A DNA stretch of 64,000 bases from Neisseria chenwenguii (GCF_002216145.1 NZ_CP022278.1:1364001-1428000); one strand, 5' to 3'; numbered from the stretch's first letter, positions 1 to 9,746 are shown. Program-made: numbers and translations. The notes: generated from the letters alone by a model not told the origin.

Positions 1-3000
1 GTGAAAACAGGCAATACTGTATTAAATTCAGACGGCCTCAGCTTCGTTGATGCAGCAGGCGCAACCAAAGCCGACGCACCTAAGATTACTGCGGACGGCA
101 TCTTTGCAGGCGATAAGAAAATCACCGGCGTAGCCGCAGGCGATATTTCGACCGCCCTCAGCACCGACGCCGTCAACGGCGGCCAGCTGTTCGCCACCAA
201 CACCAACGTGGCAAACAACGCTGCCGGCATCAGCGCGCTGCAAAACCAGACGTTCAAACTGCAGGCCAACGGCGATACCTCATCCGCAGTAGCCGCTGCC
301 GATACCGTACAGTTCCTTGACGGCACGAACATCGGCATTACCCGCAACGGCAACAACATCACCGTTGCCACCGCACCGCAGGTAACGTTTGACAAAGTCA
401 GCGTCGGTGATGTTGTCATCGATAAAACTGATAACAAAATCACCGGTCTGACCAACGGCGAGGTTGCCAAAGGCAGCAAAGACGCTGTTACCGGCGACCA
501 GCTGTTTGCCGTACAATCCGCCGCCAAAGCCGCACAATCCGTGGTGGAAGGCACGGGTTTTGCCAATGTTACTTCGAAAGTTGATGCTGGCACCGGCGCG
601 ACCACCTACACCGTGGACGTCGCCAAAGCAGCCGCCCCGACCATCGCACGCGGTAACGTGACCGTAGCCGACGCCGACAAAGACAAACTGCTGAGTGCAG
701 GCGACGTGGCCGAAGCCATCAACGCCTCGGAAAAAACCTCGTCCGTCGCCAACGGCGCAGGCGTAACCGTGACCGCAGGTCAGGAAGACTCGCAGGGCAA
801 CACCCTCTACACCGTCGCCCTTGATGACACGACTAAGGCCAGTCTGCAAAAAGCCGACAGCGCACTGCAAAACGTGACTTCCAAAAACACCAACCTGACG
901 GCAACCAAATCGGGTGACACCGTTACCCTCGACTTCTTGGATACTCCGACGTTTACCGGCGTAACCGCGCAAACATTTACCGCGGGTAACAACGTATTCG
1001 GTTCGGACGGCCTCAAGGCCGGCGATGTGAACATCAGCAAAGACGGCATCAACGCCGGCAACAAAGCCATAACCGGCGTAGCCAGCGGAGGAGACGTCGG
1101 CAGCAACGCCGCCAACATTGACGACGTGAAACGCTTGGCTGCCGCAGCCGATACCACCGCCAGCGTCGTGGCAGGCAACAACACCCGTGTTGAAGCCAAT
1201 ACCGCAGGCAGCAACACCGCCTACACCGTCCACGCCGAAAAAACCACCGTCAGCGCGGCTCAAGGTGCAGCGGTGAAAGTGACTGCGGGCGCGAAAGACG
1301 CAACCGACGTAACCGATTACGCCGTCGATCTGACCGATGCTGCCAAAGCCGACATCGCTAAAGGCGTCGTCGCGAAAACCGCCGTCGATACGCAAGGTCT
1401 GGCCTTCAACGGCGACAGCGGCAGCACGGGCGTGAAGAAACTCGGCGAAAGCGTAGCCTTCAAAGGCGATGAAAACCTGACCGCCACCGCAGACGCCGAC
1501 GGCATTGCCTACACGCTGAAAGACGATTTGACGCTCAACAGCGTGAAAACAGGCAATACTGTATTAAATTCAGACGGCCTCAGCTTCGTTGATGCAGCAG
1601 GCGCAACCAAAGCCGACGCACCTAAGATTACTGCGGACGGCATCTTTGCAGGCGATAAGAAAATCACCGGCGTAGCCGCAGGCGATATTTCGACCGCCCT
1701 CAGCACCGACGCCGTCAACGGCGGCCAGCTGTTCGCCACCAACACCAACGTGGCAAACAACGCTGCCGGCATCAGCGCGCTGCAAAACCAGACGTTCAAA
1801 CTGCAGGCCAACGGCGATACCTCATCCGCAGTAGCCGCTGCCGATACCGTACAGTTCCTTGACGGCACGAACATCGGCATTACCCGCAACGGCAACAACA
1901 TCACCGTTGCCACCGCACCGCAGGTAACGTTTGACAAAGTCAGCGTCGGTGATGTTGTCATCGATAAAACTGATAACAAAATCACCGGTCTGACCAACGG
2001 CGAGGTTGCCAAAGGCAGCAAAGACGCTGTTACCGGCGACCAGCTGTTTGCCGTACAATCCGCCGCCAAAGCCGCACAATCCGTGGTGGAAGGCACGGGT
2101 TTTGCCAATGTTACTTCGAAAGTTGATGCTGGCACCGGCGCGACCACCTACACCGTGGACGTCGCCAAAGCAGCCGCCCCGACCATCGCACGCGGTAACG
2201 TGACCGTAGCCGACGCCGACAAAGACAAACTGCTGAGTGCAGGCGACGTGGCCGAAGCCATCAACGCCTCGGAAAAAACCTCGTCCGTCGCCAACGGCGC
2301 AGGCGTAACCGTGACCGCAGGTCAGGAAGACTCGCAGGGCAACACCCTCTACACCGTCGCCCTTGATGACACGACTAAGGCCAGTCTGCAAAAAGCCGAC
2401 AGCGCACTGCAAAACGTGACTTCCAAAAACACCAACCTGACGGCAACCAAATCGGGTGACACCGTTACCCTCGACTTCTTGGATACTCCGACGTTTACCG
2501 GCGTAACCGCGCAAACATTTACCGCGGGTAACAACGTATTCGGTTCGGACGGCCTCAAGGCCGGCGATGTGAACATCAGCAAAGACGGCATCAACGCCGG
2601 CAACAAAGCCATAACCGGCGTAGCCAGCGGAGGAGACGTCGGCAGCAACGCCGCCAACATTGACGACGTGAAACGCTTGGCTGCCGCAGCCGATACCACC
2701 GCCAGCGTCGTGGCAGGCAACAACACCCGTGTTGAAGCCAATACCGCAGGCAGCAACACCGCCTACACCGTCCACGCCGAAAAAACCACCGTCAGCGCGG
2801 CTCAAGGTGCAGCGGTGAAAGTGACTGCGGGCGCGAAAGACGCAACCGACGTAACCGATTACGCCGTCGATCTGACCGATGCTGCCAAAGCCGACATCGC
2901 TAAAGGCGTCGTCGCGAAAACCGCCGTCGATACGCAAGGTCTGGCCTTCAACGGCGACAGCGGCAGCACGGGCGTGAAGAAACTCGGCGAAAGCGTAGCC

Positions 3001-4560
3001 TTCAAAGGCGATGAAAACCTGACCGCCACCGCAGACGCCGACGGCATTGCCTACACGCTGAAAGACGATTTGACGCTCAACAGCGTGAAAACAGGCAATA
3101 CTGTATTAAATTCAGACGGCCTCAGCTTCGTTGATGCAGCAGGCGCAACCAAAGCCGACGCACCTAAGATTACTGCGGACGGCATCTTTGCAGGCGATAA
3201 GAAAATCACCGGCGTAGCCGCAGGCGATATTTCGACCGCCCTCAGCACCGACGCCGTCAACGGCGGCCAGCTGTTCGCCACCAACACCAACGTGGCAAAC
3301 AACGCTGCCGGCATCAGCGCGCTGCAAAACCAGACGTTCAAACTGCAGGCCAACGGCGATACCTCATCCGCAGTAGCCGCTGCCGATACCGTACAGTTCC
3401 TTGACGGCACGAACATCGGCATTACCCGCAACGGCAACAACATCACCGTTGCCACCGCACCGCAGGTAACGTTTGACAAAGTCAGCGTCGGTGATGTTGT
3501 CATCGATAAAACTGATAACAAAATCACCGGTCTGACCAACGGCGAGGTTGCCAAAGGCAGCAAAGACGCTGTTACCGGCGACCAGCTGTTTGCCGTACAA
3601 TCCGCCGCCAAAGCCGCACAATCCGTGGTGGAAGGCACGGGTTTTGCCAATGTTACTTCGAAAGTTGATGCTGGCACCGGCGCGACCACCTACACCGTGG
3701 ACGTCGCCAAAGCAGCCGCCCCGACCATCGCACGCGGTAACGTGACCGTAGCCGACGCCGACAAAGACAAACTGCTGAGTGCAGGCGACGTGGCCGAAGC
3801 CATCAACGCCTCGGAAAAAACCTCGTCCGTCGCCAACGGCGCAGGCGTAACCGTGACCGCAGGTCAGGAAGACTCGCAGGGCAACACCCTCTACACCGTC
3901 GCCCTTGATGACACGACTAAGGCCAGTCTGCAAAAAGCCGACAGCGCACTGCAAAACGTGACTTCCAAAAACACCAACCTGACGGCAACCAAATCGGGTG
4001 ACACCGTTACCCTCGACTTCTTGGATACTCCGACGTTTACCGGCGTAACCGCGCAAACATTTACCGCGGGTAACAACGTATTCGGTTCGGACGGCCTCAA
4101 GGCCGGCGATGTGAACATCAGCAAAGACGGCATCAACGCCGGCAACAAAGCCATAACCGGCGTAGCCAGCGGAGGAGACGTCGGCAGCAACGCCGCCAAC
4201 ATTGACGACGTGAAACGCTTGGCTGCCGCAGCCGATACCACCGCCAGCGTCGTGGCAGGCAACAACACCCGTGTTGAAGCCAATACCGCAGGCAGCAACA
4301 CCGCCTACACCGTCCACGCCGAAAAAACCACCGTCAGCGCGGCTCAAGGTGCAGCGGTGAAAGTGACTGCGGGCGCGAAAGACGCAACCGACGTAACCGA
4401 TTACGCCGTCGATCTGACCGATGCTGCCAAAGCCGACATCGCTAAAGGCGTCGTCGCGAAAACCGCCGTCGATACGCAAGGTCTGGCCTTCAACGGCGAC
4501 AGCGGCAGCACGGGCGTGAAGAAACTCGGCGAAAGCGTAGCCTTCAAAGGCGATGAAAAC
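1..4560. repeat. Tandem 1542-bp coding repeat, three copies
   Basis: Copies lie at 1-1542, 1543-3084 and 3085-4560; the third is cut at 1476 bp, where the sequence switches to a different module. I see no base difference between copies, and all reading frames repeat with the same period. The period is a multiple of three, so copy number can change without a frameshift. The first base of the window coincides with a unit boundary, so more copies may lie upstream, or an assembly edge may fall inside the array. Confidence 0.95.
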
Positions 4561-7032
4561 ATCACCACCGAAGCAGGTTCGGACGGCCTCAAAGTCAAGC
4601 TGAACAAAGCGCTGAACGTTACGAGCGTCACCGCAGGCGATACTGTTGTAAACAACGACGGCGTGAAAGTCGGCAGCGACATCGCCCTGACTTCAGACGG
4701 CCTCAGAGCAGGCGATGTGAACATCAGCAAAGACGGCATCAACGCCGGCAACAAAGCCATCAGCAACGTAGCCGATGCCGCGAAAGACGATGAAGCCGTC
4801 AACCTCAAGCAGCTCAAAGCCGCACAAGCCGCGTCCACCAACAAAGTGGCCGCAGGCGACAACATCGAGGTAACGCCTGAGCAAAACGACGACGGCAGCA
4901 CCACCTACAAAGTGGCCACCGCCAAAAACCTGACCGTTGACAGCGTTACCGCAGGCGGTACCGTTCTGAATTCAGACGGCCTCAAAGCGGGTAACGTAGC
5001 CGTCAGCAAAGACGGCATCAACGCAGGCGGCAACAAAGTAAGCGGCGTTGCCGCAGGCAATATCGCCGCCGACAGCACCGACGCCGTCAACGGCGGCCAG
5101 CTGTTCAAAGCCGGCCAAAACGTCGCCAACGCCTTGGGCGGCGGCAGCACCGTTGACGCCGCAGGCAACGTGACCGCGCCGAGCTACACCCTTGTCAGCG
5201 GCAAACCTTCAGACGGCACCACCGCCGCCTACACCAACGTAGGCGACGCCCTGACCGCGCTGAACACCGCCGTGACCAGTCCGCTGACTTTTGCAGGCGA
5301 CAGCGGTACAGCATCCGAGCGCAAGCTGGGCAGCACCGTAGCCGTTAAAGGCGGCGTAACCGACGCCGCGAAACTCGCCGACAACAACATCGGCGTGGTT
5401 TCAGACGGCAACGGCACGCTGAACGTGAAACTGGCGAAAGAGCTGCAAGGCTTGAACAGCGCCCAGTTCGCCGATGCGGCAGGCAACACCGCCACTGTCA
5501 ACGGCAGCGGCATGAGCATCACGCCTGCCGACGGCGGCAACGCAGTAAGCCTGTCTGAAAAAGGTCTGAACAACGGCGGCAACGTGATTGCCAATATCGG
5601 CGAAGGCCAAGCCGGTACCGATGCGGTAAACGTGAATCAGCTGAACCGTGCCGCTGCGGCAGCCGCCAACAAAGTGGCTGCAGGAGACAACATCGTGGTA
5701 ACGCCTGAGCAGAACAACGACGGCAGCACCACCTACAAAGTGGCCACCGCCAAAAACCTGACCGTTGACAGCGTTACCGCAGGCGATACCGTTGTGGACA
5801 ACAGAGGCGTAAAAGTCGGCAACTACGTCGCACTTACTTCAGACGGCCTCAAGGCCGGTGATGTGAACATCGGCAAAGACGGCATCAACGCCGGCAACAA
5901 AGCCATAACCGGCGTAGCCAGCGGAGGAGACGTCGGCAGCAACGCCGCCAACATTGACGACGTGAAACGCTTGGCTGCCGCAGCCGATACCACCGCCAGC
6001 GTCGTGGCAGGCAACAACACCCGTGTTGACACCAATACCGCAGGCAGCAACACCGCCTACACCGTCCACGCCGAAAAAACCACCGTCAGCGCGGCCCAAG
6101 GCGCAGCGGTGAAAGTGACTGCGGGCGCGAAAGACGCAACCGACGTAACCGATTACGCCGTCGATCTGACCGATGCCGCCAAAGCCGACATCGCTAAAGG
6201 CGTCGCCGCGAAAACCGCCGTCGATACGCAAGGTCTGGCCTTCAACGGCGACAGCGGCAGCACGGGCGTGAAGAAACTCGGCGAAAGCGTAGCCTTCAAA
6301 GGCGATGAAAACATCACCACCGAAGCAGGTTCGGACGGCCTCAAAGTCAAGCTGAACAAAGCGCTGAACGTTACGAGCGTCACCGCAGGCGATACCGTTC
6401 TGAATTCAGACGGCATCAAAGCGGGTAACGTGGCCATCAGCAAAGACGGCATCAACGCAGGCGGCAACAAAGTAAGCGGCGTTGCCGCAGGCAATATCGC
6501 TGCCGACAGCACTGAAGCCGTTAACGGCGGACAACTGTTTGCCACCAATGCCAACGTGGCTGCCAATACTGCCAACATCAGCGCGCTGCAAAACGGCGGC
6601 GCAGGCGTGGTGCAGTACAGCAACGAAGAAGGCGCGTTGAACGGCGGTCAAGCTGCCAACGACGTAACCCTCGTCGGCAAAGATGCCCCCGTTGTCATCC
6701 ACAACGTCGGTGCAGGCCGTGCTCCGACCGATGCGGTTAACGTCGGCCAGCTCCAAGCCGTCGGCAGTCATCTGACGCAACAAATCAACGGTGTCGAAAC
6801 ACGCGCCAACGCCGGTACAGCCGCTTCCATGGCCATCGCCGGCCTGCCGCAAGCCTACCTGCCCGGCAAGAGCATGATGGCGGTTGCAGGCAGCACCTAC
6901 CGCGGCGAGAGCGGTTACGCAGTCGGCTTCTCCAGCATCTCCGACGGCGGCAACTGGGTGATCAAAGGCACTGCCTCCGGCAACTCGCGCGGTTACTACG
7001 GCGCAACCGCCGGTATCGGTTACCAGTGGTAA
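1..7032 (+). CDS. Trimeric autotransporter adhesin (YadA/Hia-like), 3' part of a larger gene
   Basis: An open frame runs from the window edge to a TAA at 7030-7032 (2343 codons visible). The true start and signal peptide lie outside the window, so the GTG at base 1 is not a supported start. The protein is made of repeated head/stalk modules of the YadA/Hia superfamily: ITGVA-type motifs, DAVNGGQLF and DAVNVGQL neck-like motifs, and KDGINAGNK segments. It ends with a YadA anchor (ASMAIAGLPQAYLPGKSMM to a terminal GIGYQW), a four-strand beta-barrel per monomer that trimerises in the outer membrane. Three consecutive 1542-bp DNA repeats make up 1-4560, and part of the unit recurs near 5838-6310. 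Family role: surface adhesion, autoaggregation or serum resistance. Which ligand it binds cannot be seen. Several uptake-sequence-like stretches (TTCAGACGGCCT) lie inside the coding repeats. Confidence 0.93.
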   Translation: MKTGNTVLNSDGLSFVDAAGATKADAPKITADGIFAGDKKITGVAAGDISTALSTDAVNGGQLFATNTNVANNAAGISALQNQTFKLQANGDTSSAVAAADTVQFLDGTNIGITRNGNNITVATAPQVTFDKVSVGDVVIDKTDNKITGLTNGEVAKGSKDAVTGDQLFAVQSAAKAAQSVVEGTGFANVTSKVDAGTGATTYTVDVAKAAAPTIARGNVTVADADKDKLLSAGDVAEAINASEKTSSVANGAGVTVTAGQEDSQGNTLYTVALDDTTKASLQKADSALQNVTSKNTNLTATKSGDTVTLDFLDTPTFTGVTAQTFTAGNNVFGSDGLKAGDVNISKDGINAGNKAITGVASGGDVGSNAANIDDVKRLAAAADTTASVVAGNNTRVEANTAGSNTAYTVHAEKTTVSAAQGAAVKVTAGAKDATDVTDYAVDLTDAAKADIAKGVVAKTAVDTQGLAFNGDSGSTGVKKLGESVAFKGDENLTATADADGIAYTLKDDLTLNSVKTGNTVLNSDGLSFVDAAGATKADAPKITADGIFAGDKKITGVAAGDISTALSTDAVNGGQLFATNTNVANNAAGISALQNQTFKLQANGDTSSAVAAADTVQFLDGTNIGITRNGNNITVATAPQVTFDKVSVGDVVIDKTDNKITGLTNGEVAKGSKDAVTGDQLFAVQSAAKAAQSVVEGTGFANVTSKVDAGTGATTYTVDVAKAAAPTIARGNVTVADADKDKLLSAGDVAEAINASEKTSSVANGAGVTVTAGQEDSQGNTLYTVALDDTTKASLQKADSALQNVTSKNTNLTATKSGDTVTLDFLDTPTFTGVTAQTFTAGNNVFGSDGLKAGDVNISKDGINAGNKAITGVASGGDVGSNAANIDDVKRLAAAADTTASVVAGNNTRVEANTAGSNTAYTVHAEKTTVSAAQGAAVKVTAGAKDATDVTDYAVDLTDAAKADIAKGVVAKTAVDTQGLAFNGDSGSTGVKKLGESVAFKGDENLTATADADGIAYTLKDDLTLNSVKTGNTVLNSDGLSFVDAAGATKADAPKITADGIFAGDKKITGVAAGDISTALSTDAVNGGQLFATNTNVANNAAGISALQNQTFKLQANGDTSSAVAAADTVQFLDGTNIGITRNGNNITVATAPQVTFDKVSVGDVVIDKTDNKITGLTNGEVAKGSKDAVTGDQLFAVQSAAKAAQSVVEGTGFANVTSKVDAGTGATTYTVDVAKAAAPTIARGNVTVADADKDKLLSAGDVAEAINASEKTSSVANGAGVTVTAGQEDSQGNTLYTVALDDTTKASLQKADSALQNVTSKNTNLTATKSGDTVTLDFLDTPTFTGVTAQTFTAGNNVFGSDGLKAGDVNISKDGINAGNKAITGVASGGDVGSNAANIDDVKRLAAAADTTASVVAGNNTRVEANTAGSNTAYTVHAEKTTVSAAQGAAVKVTAGAKDATDVTDYAVDLTDAAKADIAKGVVAKTAVDTQGLAFNGDSGSTGVKKLGESVAFKGDENITTEAGSDGLKVKLNKALNVTSVTAGDTVVNNDGVKVGSDIALTSDGLRAGDVNISKDGINAGNKAISNVADAAKDDEAVNLKQLKAAQAASTNKVAAGDNIEVTPEQNDDGSTTYKVATAKNLTVDSVTAGGTVLNSDGLKAGNVAVSKDGINAGGNKVSGVAAGNIAADSTDAVNGGQLFKAGQNVANALGGGSTVDAAGNVTAPSYTLVSGKPSDGTTAAYTNVGDALTALNTAVTSPLTFAGDSGTASERKLGSTVAVKGGVTDAAKLADNNIGVVSDGNGTLNVKLAKELQGLNSAQFADAAGNTATVNGSGMSITPADGGNAVSLSEKGLNNGGNVIANIGEGQAGTDAVNVNQLNRAAAAAANKVAAGDNIVVTPEQNNDGSTTYKVATAKNLTVDSVTAGDTVVDNRGVKVGNYVALTSDGLKAGDVNIGKDGINAGNKAITGVASGGDVGSNAANIDDVKRLAAAADTTASVVAGNNTRVDTNTAGSNTAYTVHAEKTTVSAAQGAAVKVTAGAKDATDVTDYAVDLTDAAKADIAKGVAAKTAVDTQGLAFNGDSGSTGVKKLGESVAFKGDENITTEAGSDGLKVKLNKALNVTSVTAGDTVLNSDGIKAGNVAISKDGINAGGNKVSGVAAGNIAADSTEAVNGGQLFATNANVAANTANISALQNGGAGVVQYSNEEGALNGGQAANDVTLVGKDAPVVIHNVGAGRAPTDAVNVGQLQAVGSHLTQQINGVETRANAGTAASMAIAGLPQAYLPGKSMMAVAGSTYRGESGYAVGFSSISDGGNWVIKGTASGNSRGYYGATAGIGYQW

Positions 7033-7090
7033 ACCTTTTCAGACGGCACTGAGGCAGTTGTCAGGCCGTTTGAAAAAAACAGGCGAAACA

Positions 7091-7126
7091 AAAATACCCG
7101 CTTGAAGAGCGGGTATTTTCTTTTTT
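7091..7126 (+). terminator. Rho-independent terminator of the autotransporter gene
   Basis: A 12-bp perfect stem (AAAATACCCGCT / AGCGGGTATTTT) with a short loop is followed by a T-rich run. Confidence 0.85.
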
Positions 7127-7148
7127 GGGGAAAAGGGCAGGGTAGGCC

Positions 7149-7287
7149 GGGACCTTTGCAAAAATAAGAAACGCCTGTCTGAATACCGTCTGAAACGGTT
7201 AATATCCCAACCGATGTCATTTCCGCCTGCGCAGGAATGCCGTCTGTAAAAGTTTCAGACGGCCATTCTGATTTTTGCAATGGTCTC
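7149..7287. mobile_element. MITE-like element with IS1106/IS5-type ends
   Basis: The 17-base ends GGGACCTTTGCAAAAAT (7149-7165) and, inverted, GAGACCATTGCAAAAAT (7271-7287) bracket about 105 bp without a gene. The GAGACCTTTGCAAAA-type end resembles, from memory, terminal repeats of neisserial IS5-family elements. The interior holds a dRS3-like inverted repeat (near 7215-7240) and uptake sequences. No transposase remains. Confidence 0.5.
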
Positions 7288-7387
7288 AGGCCGTCTGAAA
7301 TTCCTCCGTTTTTTCACTCATATCAAAACTGCTTTTCCGTGCAGCTTCTATAATCCGCGCCAACCAAAACAACAAAACCAACCTCAA

Positions 7388-8314
7388 ATGAACCTACGCT
7401 ACTGGCTTGCGGCGGCGCGTTTGCGCACACTGCCGCTGGCGCTTGCGGGCACGCTCGCGGGCAGTCTGGCTGCCGCCGTGCAGCATCGGGCGGATTTCGC
7501 CGTCGCTGTTTTGAGCACGGCAACAGCCGTTTCCTTGCAGATGTTCGCCAACTTCGCCAACGATTACGGCGACGGCTGCCGCGGTACTGACGGCGCATCG
7601 CGTCGGGGGCCGCAGCGCATGGTCGGCTCGGGGCGCATCGCCCGCCAAACCATGAAACGTGCACTTTGTCTGAGCGCGGCGGTCTGCTGCCTTCTCGGGT
7701 TGGCATTGCTGGCGGCGGCATTCGGGCGGACGGGCGGATTTTGGGCGCAGACATGGCCGTGGCTGGCAGCGGGCGCCTTGTCGCTGGCAGCGGCCTACGG
7801 CTACACGGCGGGACACAAACCCTACGGTTACGCGGGTTTTGGCGATTTGGCTGTCTTTGTATTTTTCGGTCTGCTGGCGGTGGCAGGGACGGCGTTTCTG
7901 CAAACAGGCCGTCTGAACGCCGTCACGCTGCTGCCCGCCTGCGCGGTGGGATTTTGGTGCGTGATGGTGCTGAACCTCAACAATATGCGCGACATCGAGG
8001 GCGATGCGGCTTCGGGTAAACGCACGCTCGCCGTGCGCTTGGGATTGGCGCGCGCCAAACGCTACCATACTGCGCTTGCGCTTACGGCTGCGATGTGCTG
8101 GGGAGTATGGCTGCTGCGCAGTTTCAGCGGCACAGGTTTGGCGGCATTGTGCGGCCTGCTGGGCGTGCTGACCGCCGCGCATCTGGTTATGGCGGGAAAA
8201 GCCCGAAACAGTGCGGATTTCGACAAGCTGCTGCCGCAATGGAGCATGGCGGTATCGGCCTGGGTGGCGGCATTGTGGGTGGCAGCGTTGCTTGGGGCGG
8301 TAGGTGGTTATTGA
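7388..8314 (+). CDS. menA: 1,4-dihydroxy-2-naphthoate polyprenyltransferase (MenA)
   Basis: UbiA-superfamily membrane prenyltransferase that attaches the polyprenyl tail to dihydroxynaphthoate in menaquinone synthesis. The two Asp-rich motifs are visible: NDYGDGCRGTD in the first half and NNMRDIEGDAASGKRTLA in the second. About eight hydrophobic segments fit the fold, and 308 aa is the normal MenA size. I chose the ATG at 7388 because MNLRYWLAAARLRTLPLA matches the family N-terminus; the upstream in-frame extension to 7280 runs into the repeat element. No other men genes are in the window. Confidence 0.88.
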   Translation: MNLRYWLAAARLRTLPLALAGTLAGSLAAAVQHRADFAVAVLSTATAVSLQMFANFANDYGDGCRGTDGASRRGPQRMVGSGRIARQTMKRALCLSAAVCCLLGLALLAAAFGRTGGFWAQTWPWLAAGALSLAAAYGYTAGHKPYGYAGFGDLAVFVFFGLLAVAGTAFLQTGRLNAVTLLPACAVGFWCVMVLNLNNMRDIEGDAASGKRTLAVRLGLARAKRYHTALALTAAMCWGVWLLRSFSGTGLAALCGLLGVLTAAHLVMAGKARNSADFDKLLPQWSMAVSAWVAALWVAALLGAVGGY

Positions 8315-8342
8315 TATGGTATGATTCGGTATCCCGCCATCC

Positions 8343-8525
8343 ATGGGAAATACGGCTGTGAAGGCGTTTATCAATACGTTTGTCTGCTATTTTTTAGGCA
8401 ATTTGGCTTTCTCTATCGCTTATTGGGCTTATGATGACGGCGGCTACTCCTTTGGAGATCGGATAAAATGATCGGCCGTTTTTGCGTTGGCCGCTATGCT
8501 AATCAGCGTGCTTTTGGAAATATAA
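8343..8525 (+). pseudogene. Small membrane protein gene interrupted by an in-frame TGA
   Basis: From ATG 8343 (or GTG 8358) a 42-codon frame with one hydrophobic helix (FVCYFLGNLAFSIAYWAY) stops at TGA 8469-8471. The same frame then continues as a second hydrophobic helix (SAVFALAAMLISVLLEI) to TAA 8523-8525. The two-helix layout suggests a small membrane protein of about 60 aa broken by a nonsense mutation. No family recognised. Confidence 0.4.
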
Positions 8526-8558
8526 ACCCCGCAGGCCGGCAGCTGCGGGGGTATTTTT
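8526..8558. terminator. Bidirectional terminator
   Basis: ACCCCGCAG (8526-8534) pairs with CTGCGGGGGT (8543-8552), with T-rich flanks, between convergent small frames. Confidence 0.7.
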
Positions 8559-8562
8559 ATAC

Positions 8563-8670
8563 CTAAAAACGGTTGTATTTATTCGTCATAGCAATCATGA
8601 AAATCCATAAAAGGCAGATCCACATAACGATATAGCCGGCGGTAAAAAGAAAATTCTCGAATGCGGTCAT
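8563..8670 (-). CDS. Small hydrophobic protein, 35 aa
   Basis: ATG at 8670 overlaps the stop of the preceding minus-strand frame in an ATGA arrangement, which favours translational coupling. The product is almost entirely one membrane helix (FTAGYIVMWICLLWIFMIAM) and ends NKYNRF. No family recognised. It may be a remnant of a larger decayed locus, since this region contains other broken frames. Confidence 0.3.
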   Translation of the reverse strand: MTAFENFLFTAGYIVMWICLLWIFMIAMTNKYNRF

Positions 8671-8798
8671 GGGCGTACGGGGCAGTATCTGAAGCATTCT
8701 ACGGGTACGCCGAAAAGCATATATACAAATTCATTGACCGCCAAAACAAGCAGCGGTTTTTTGTATCTTTTCAGGATTTTTCGGAGAGATGCCCACAT
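8667..8798 (-). CDS. Small membrane protein, 43 aa (start uncertain)
   Basis: Minus-strand frame MWASLRKILKRYKKPLLVL... with a basic N-terminus and one hydrophobic helix. It could start further upstream at 8825 (MTDGKKGRN) or 8888. It overlaps the next small frame by 4 nt. No family recognised and no strong ribosome-binding site, so confidence is low. Confidence 0.25.
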   Translation of the reverse strand: MWASLRKILKRYKKPLLVLAVNEFVYMLFGVPVECFRYCPVRP

Positions 8799-9024
8799 GT
8801 TACGGCCTTTTTTTCCATCGGTCATGCCGTACGGCAATTCCCAATGCAAGCGGCAGCAGGAATCTGGCATACGGGTAAAGCGGACCATTTATATGTCAGT
8901 AACCATGAGTCCTGCTGCGTTCGCCCGTGTCCGGAAAAAATTAATCCAAACAGTGATGACGATCACAAGAGTAATATCGTAATTTTTTTGAAAAAACCGA
9001 ACATGTCATTAACCGATGAGAAAA

Positions 9025-9470
9025 TTACAGCCCCAATAGAGCAATTTCAAATTTTGAGCGCCAACGGACTTGGGCTGTAACAATACAGACTTTAAGCCGA
9101 CGGTCTTTAGCGGTATAAGCCAGCCAGCTTTTGTAAAAAGCCTTCAGCACTTTTGCTACACTATTGATTCTACTATTTTTTAGTAAATTAAAGGTTTCAT
9201 CCTGCCCTTTACTTTGCAAATATTTCAGAAAATCATCATTTCCAAAGATTAATTTCAGTTCGTCAGGTATCAGTTCGGTAATTGAACGGGCAATCCCGTC
9301 AGCCAAAATCGCAAGCGGTCTGATCCGTTCATGGCAGGTACCGATTTCGGCAAACATTGCATCAGCCATTTCAACCACTTCTTCCGTAATTTGATCAGGA
9401 CGGGGTGATACGACACCGTCAAATAATGCGCAGATGATTCCGACATGGGCTTCTTGAACTTTTTATCCAT
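9025..9470 (-). pseudogene. Frameshifted gene of unknown function behind a phage-like repressor
   Basis: ATG 9470 has a good ribosome-binding site (AGGAGA about 7 nt upstream), but its frame (MDKKFKKPM...) is short. The next frame reads KVQEAHVGIICALFDGVV and stays open to TAA at 9025 (about 148 aa in total). One extra A in the A5 run right after ATGGAT would join them as MDKKVQEAHVG. This is therefore a one-base homopolymer deletion, a sequencing error, or a switchable A tract. No family recognised; the C-terminus is basic. It follows a small lipoprotein gene on the same strand with a 33-nt gap. Confidence 0.55.
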
Positions 9471-9503
9471 TTTATTTCTCCTAAAATTTTATAGACTTGG
9501 CGT

Positions 9504-9665
9504 TTACGGCTGTGCAGAGGCAGTCGCGGAAGTTTGAGGGTTGTCCGATTGGAAGCGGACATCGCCCTCGGTTTTGAATGAGGCACACCCTGCTGCTGCG
9601 GCCAGAATGGCGGCAGGCAGTCCGACGGCTGTCGGGAGATGCGCTTTGAACTTTGGTTTCATCAT
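9504..9665 (-). CDS. Small lipoprotein, 53 aa
   Basis: ATG 9665 follows AGGAGA at good spacing. The product begins MMKPKFKAHLPTAVGL, then a hydrophobic stretch leads to a lipobox-like LAAAAGC with Cys27, and a short polar, Ser/Thr/Gln-rich mature part follows. It is the first gene of a two-gene unit with the frameshifted gene at 9025-9470, downstream of an operator-like palindrome (9747-9778). Function unknown; lysis or entry-exclusion lipoproteins are small like this, but nothing in the sequence proves such a role. Confidence 0.5.
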   Translation of the reverse strand: MMKPKFKAHLPTAVGLPAAILAAAAGCASFKTEGDVRFQSDNPQTSATASAQP

Positions 9666-9746
9666 TGTTTCTCCTATGGTTGGTTTTGAAATATCCGCCG
9701 GACAGTTTGCATTGCCTGTCTGATTCGGATGAATAAATTATACTAA

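Noticed and set aside
280..1395. Long antisense open frame (371 codons) in each adhesin repeat
   Set aside because: It repeats with the 1542-bp unit, has Gly/Val/Phe-biased composition of a shadow frame and no ribosome-binding site; it mirrors the sense codon bias.
1..4560. Repeat array considered as CRISPR or satellite
   Set aside because: Units are 1.5 kb, coding and in frame with the YadA-like protein; no short direct repeats with unique spacers are seen anywhere in the window.
8900..9010. Possible small membrane-protein frame on the minus strand (FFQKNYDITLVIVITVWINFF...)
   Set aside because: It looks like a membrane helix but has no start codon in frame and an early stop; at most a remnant.
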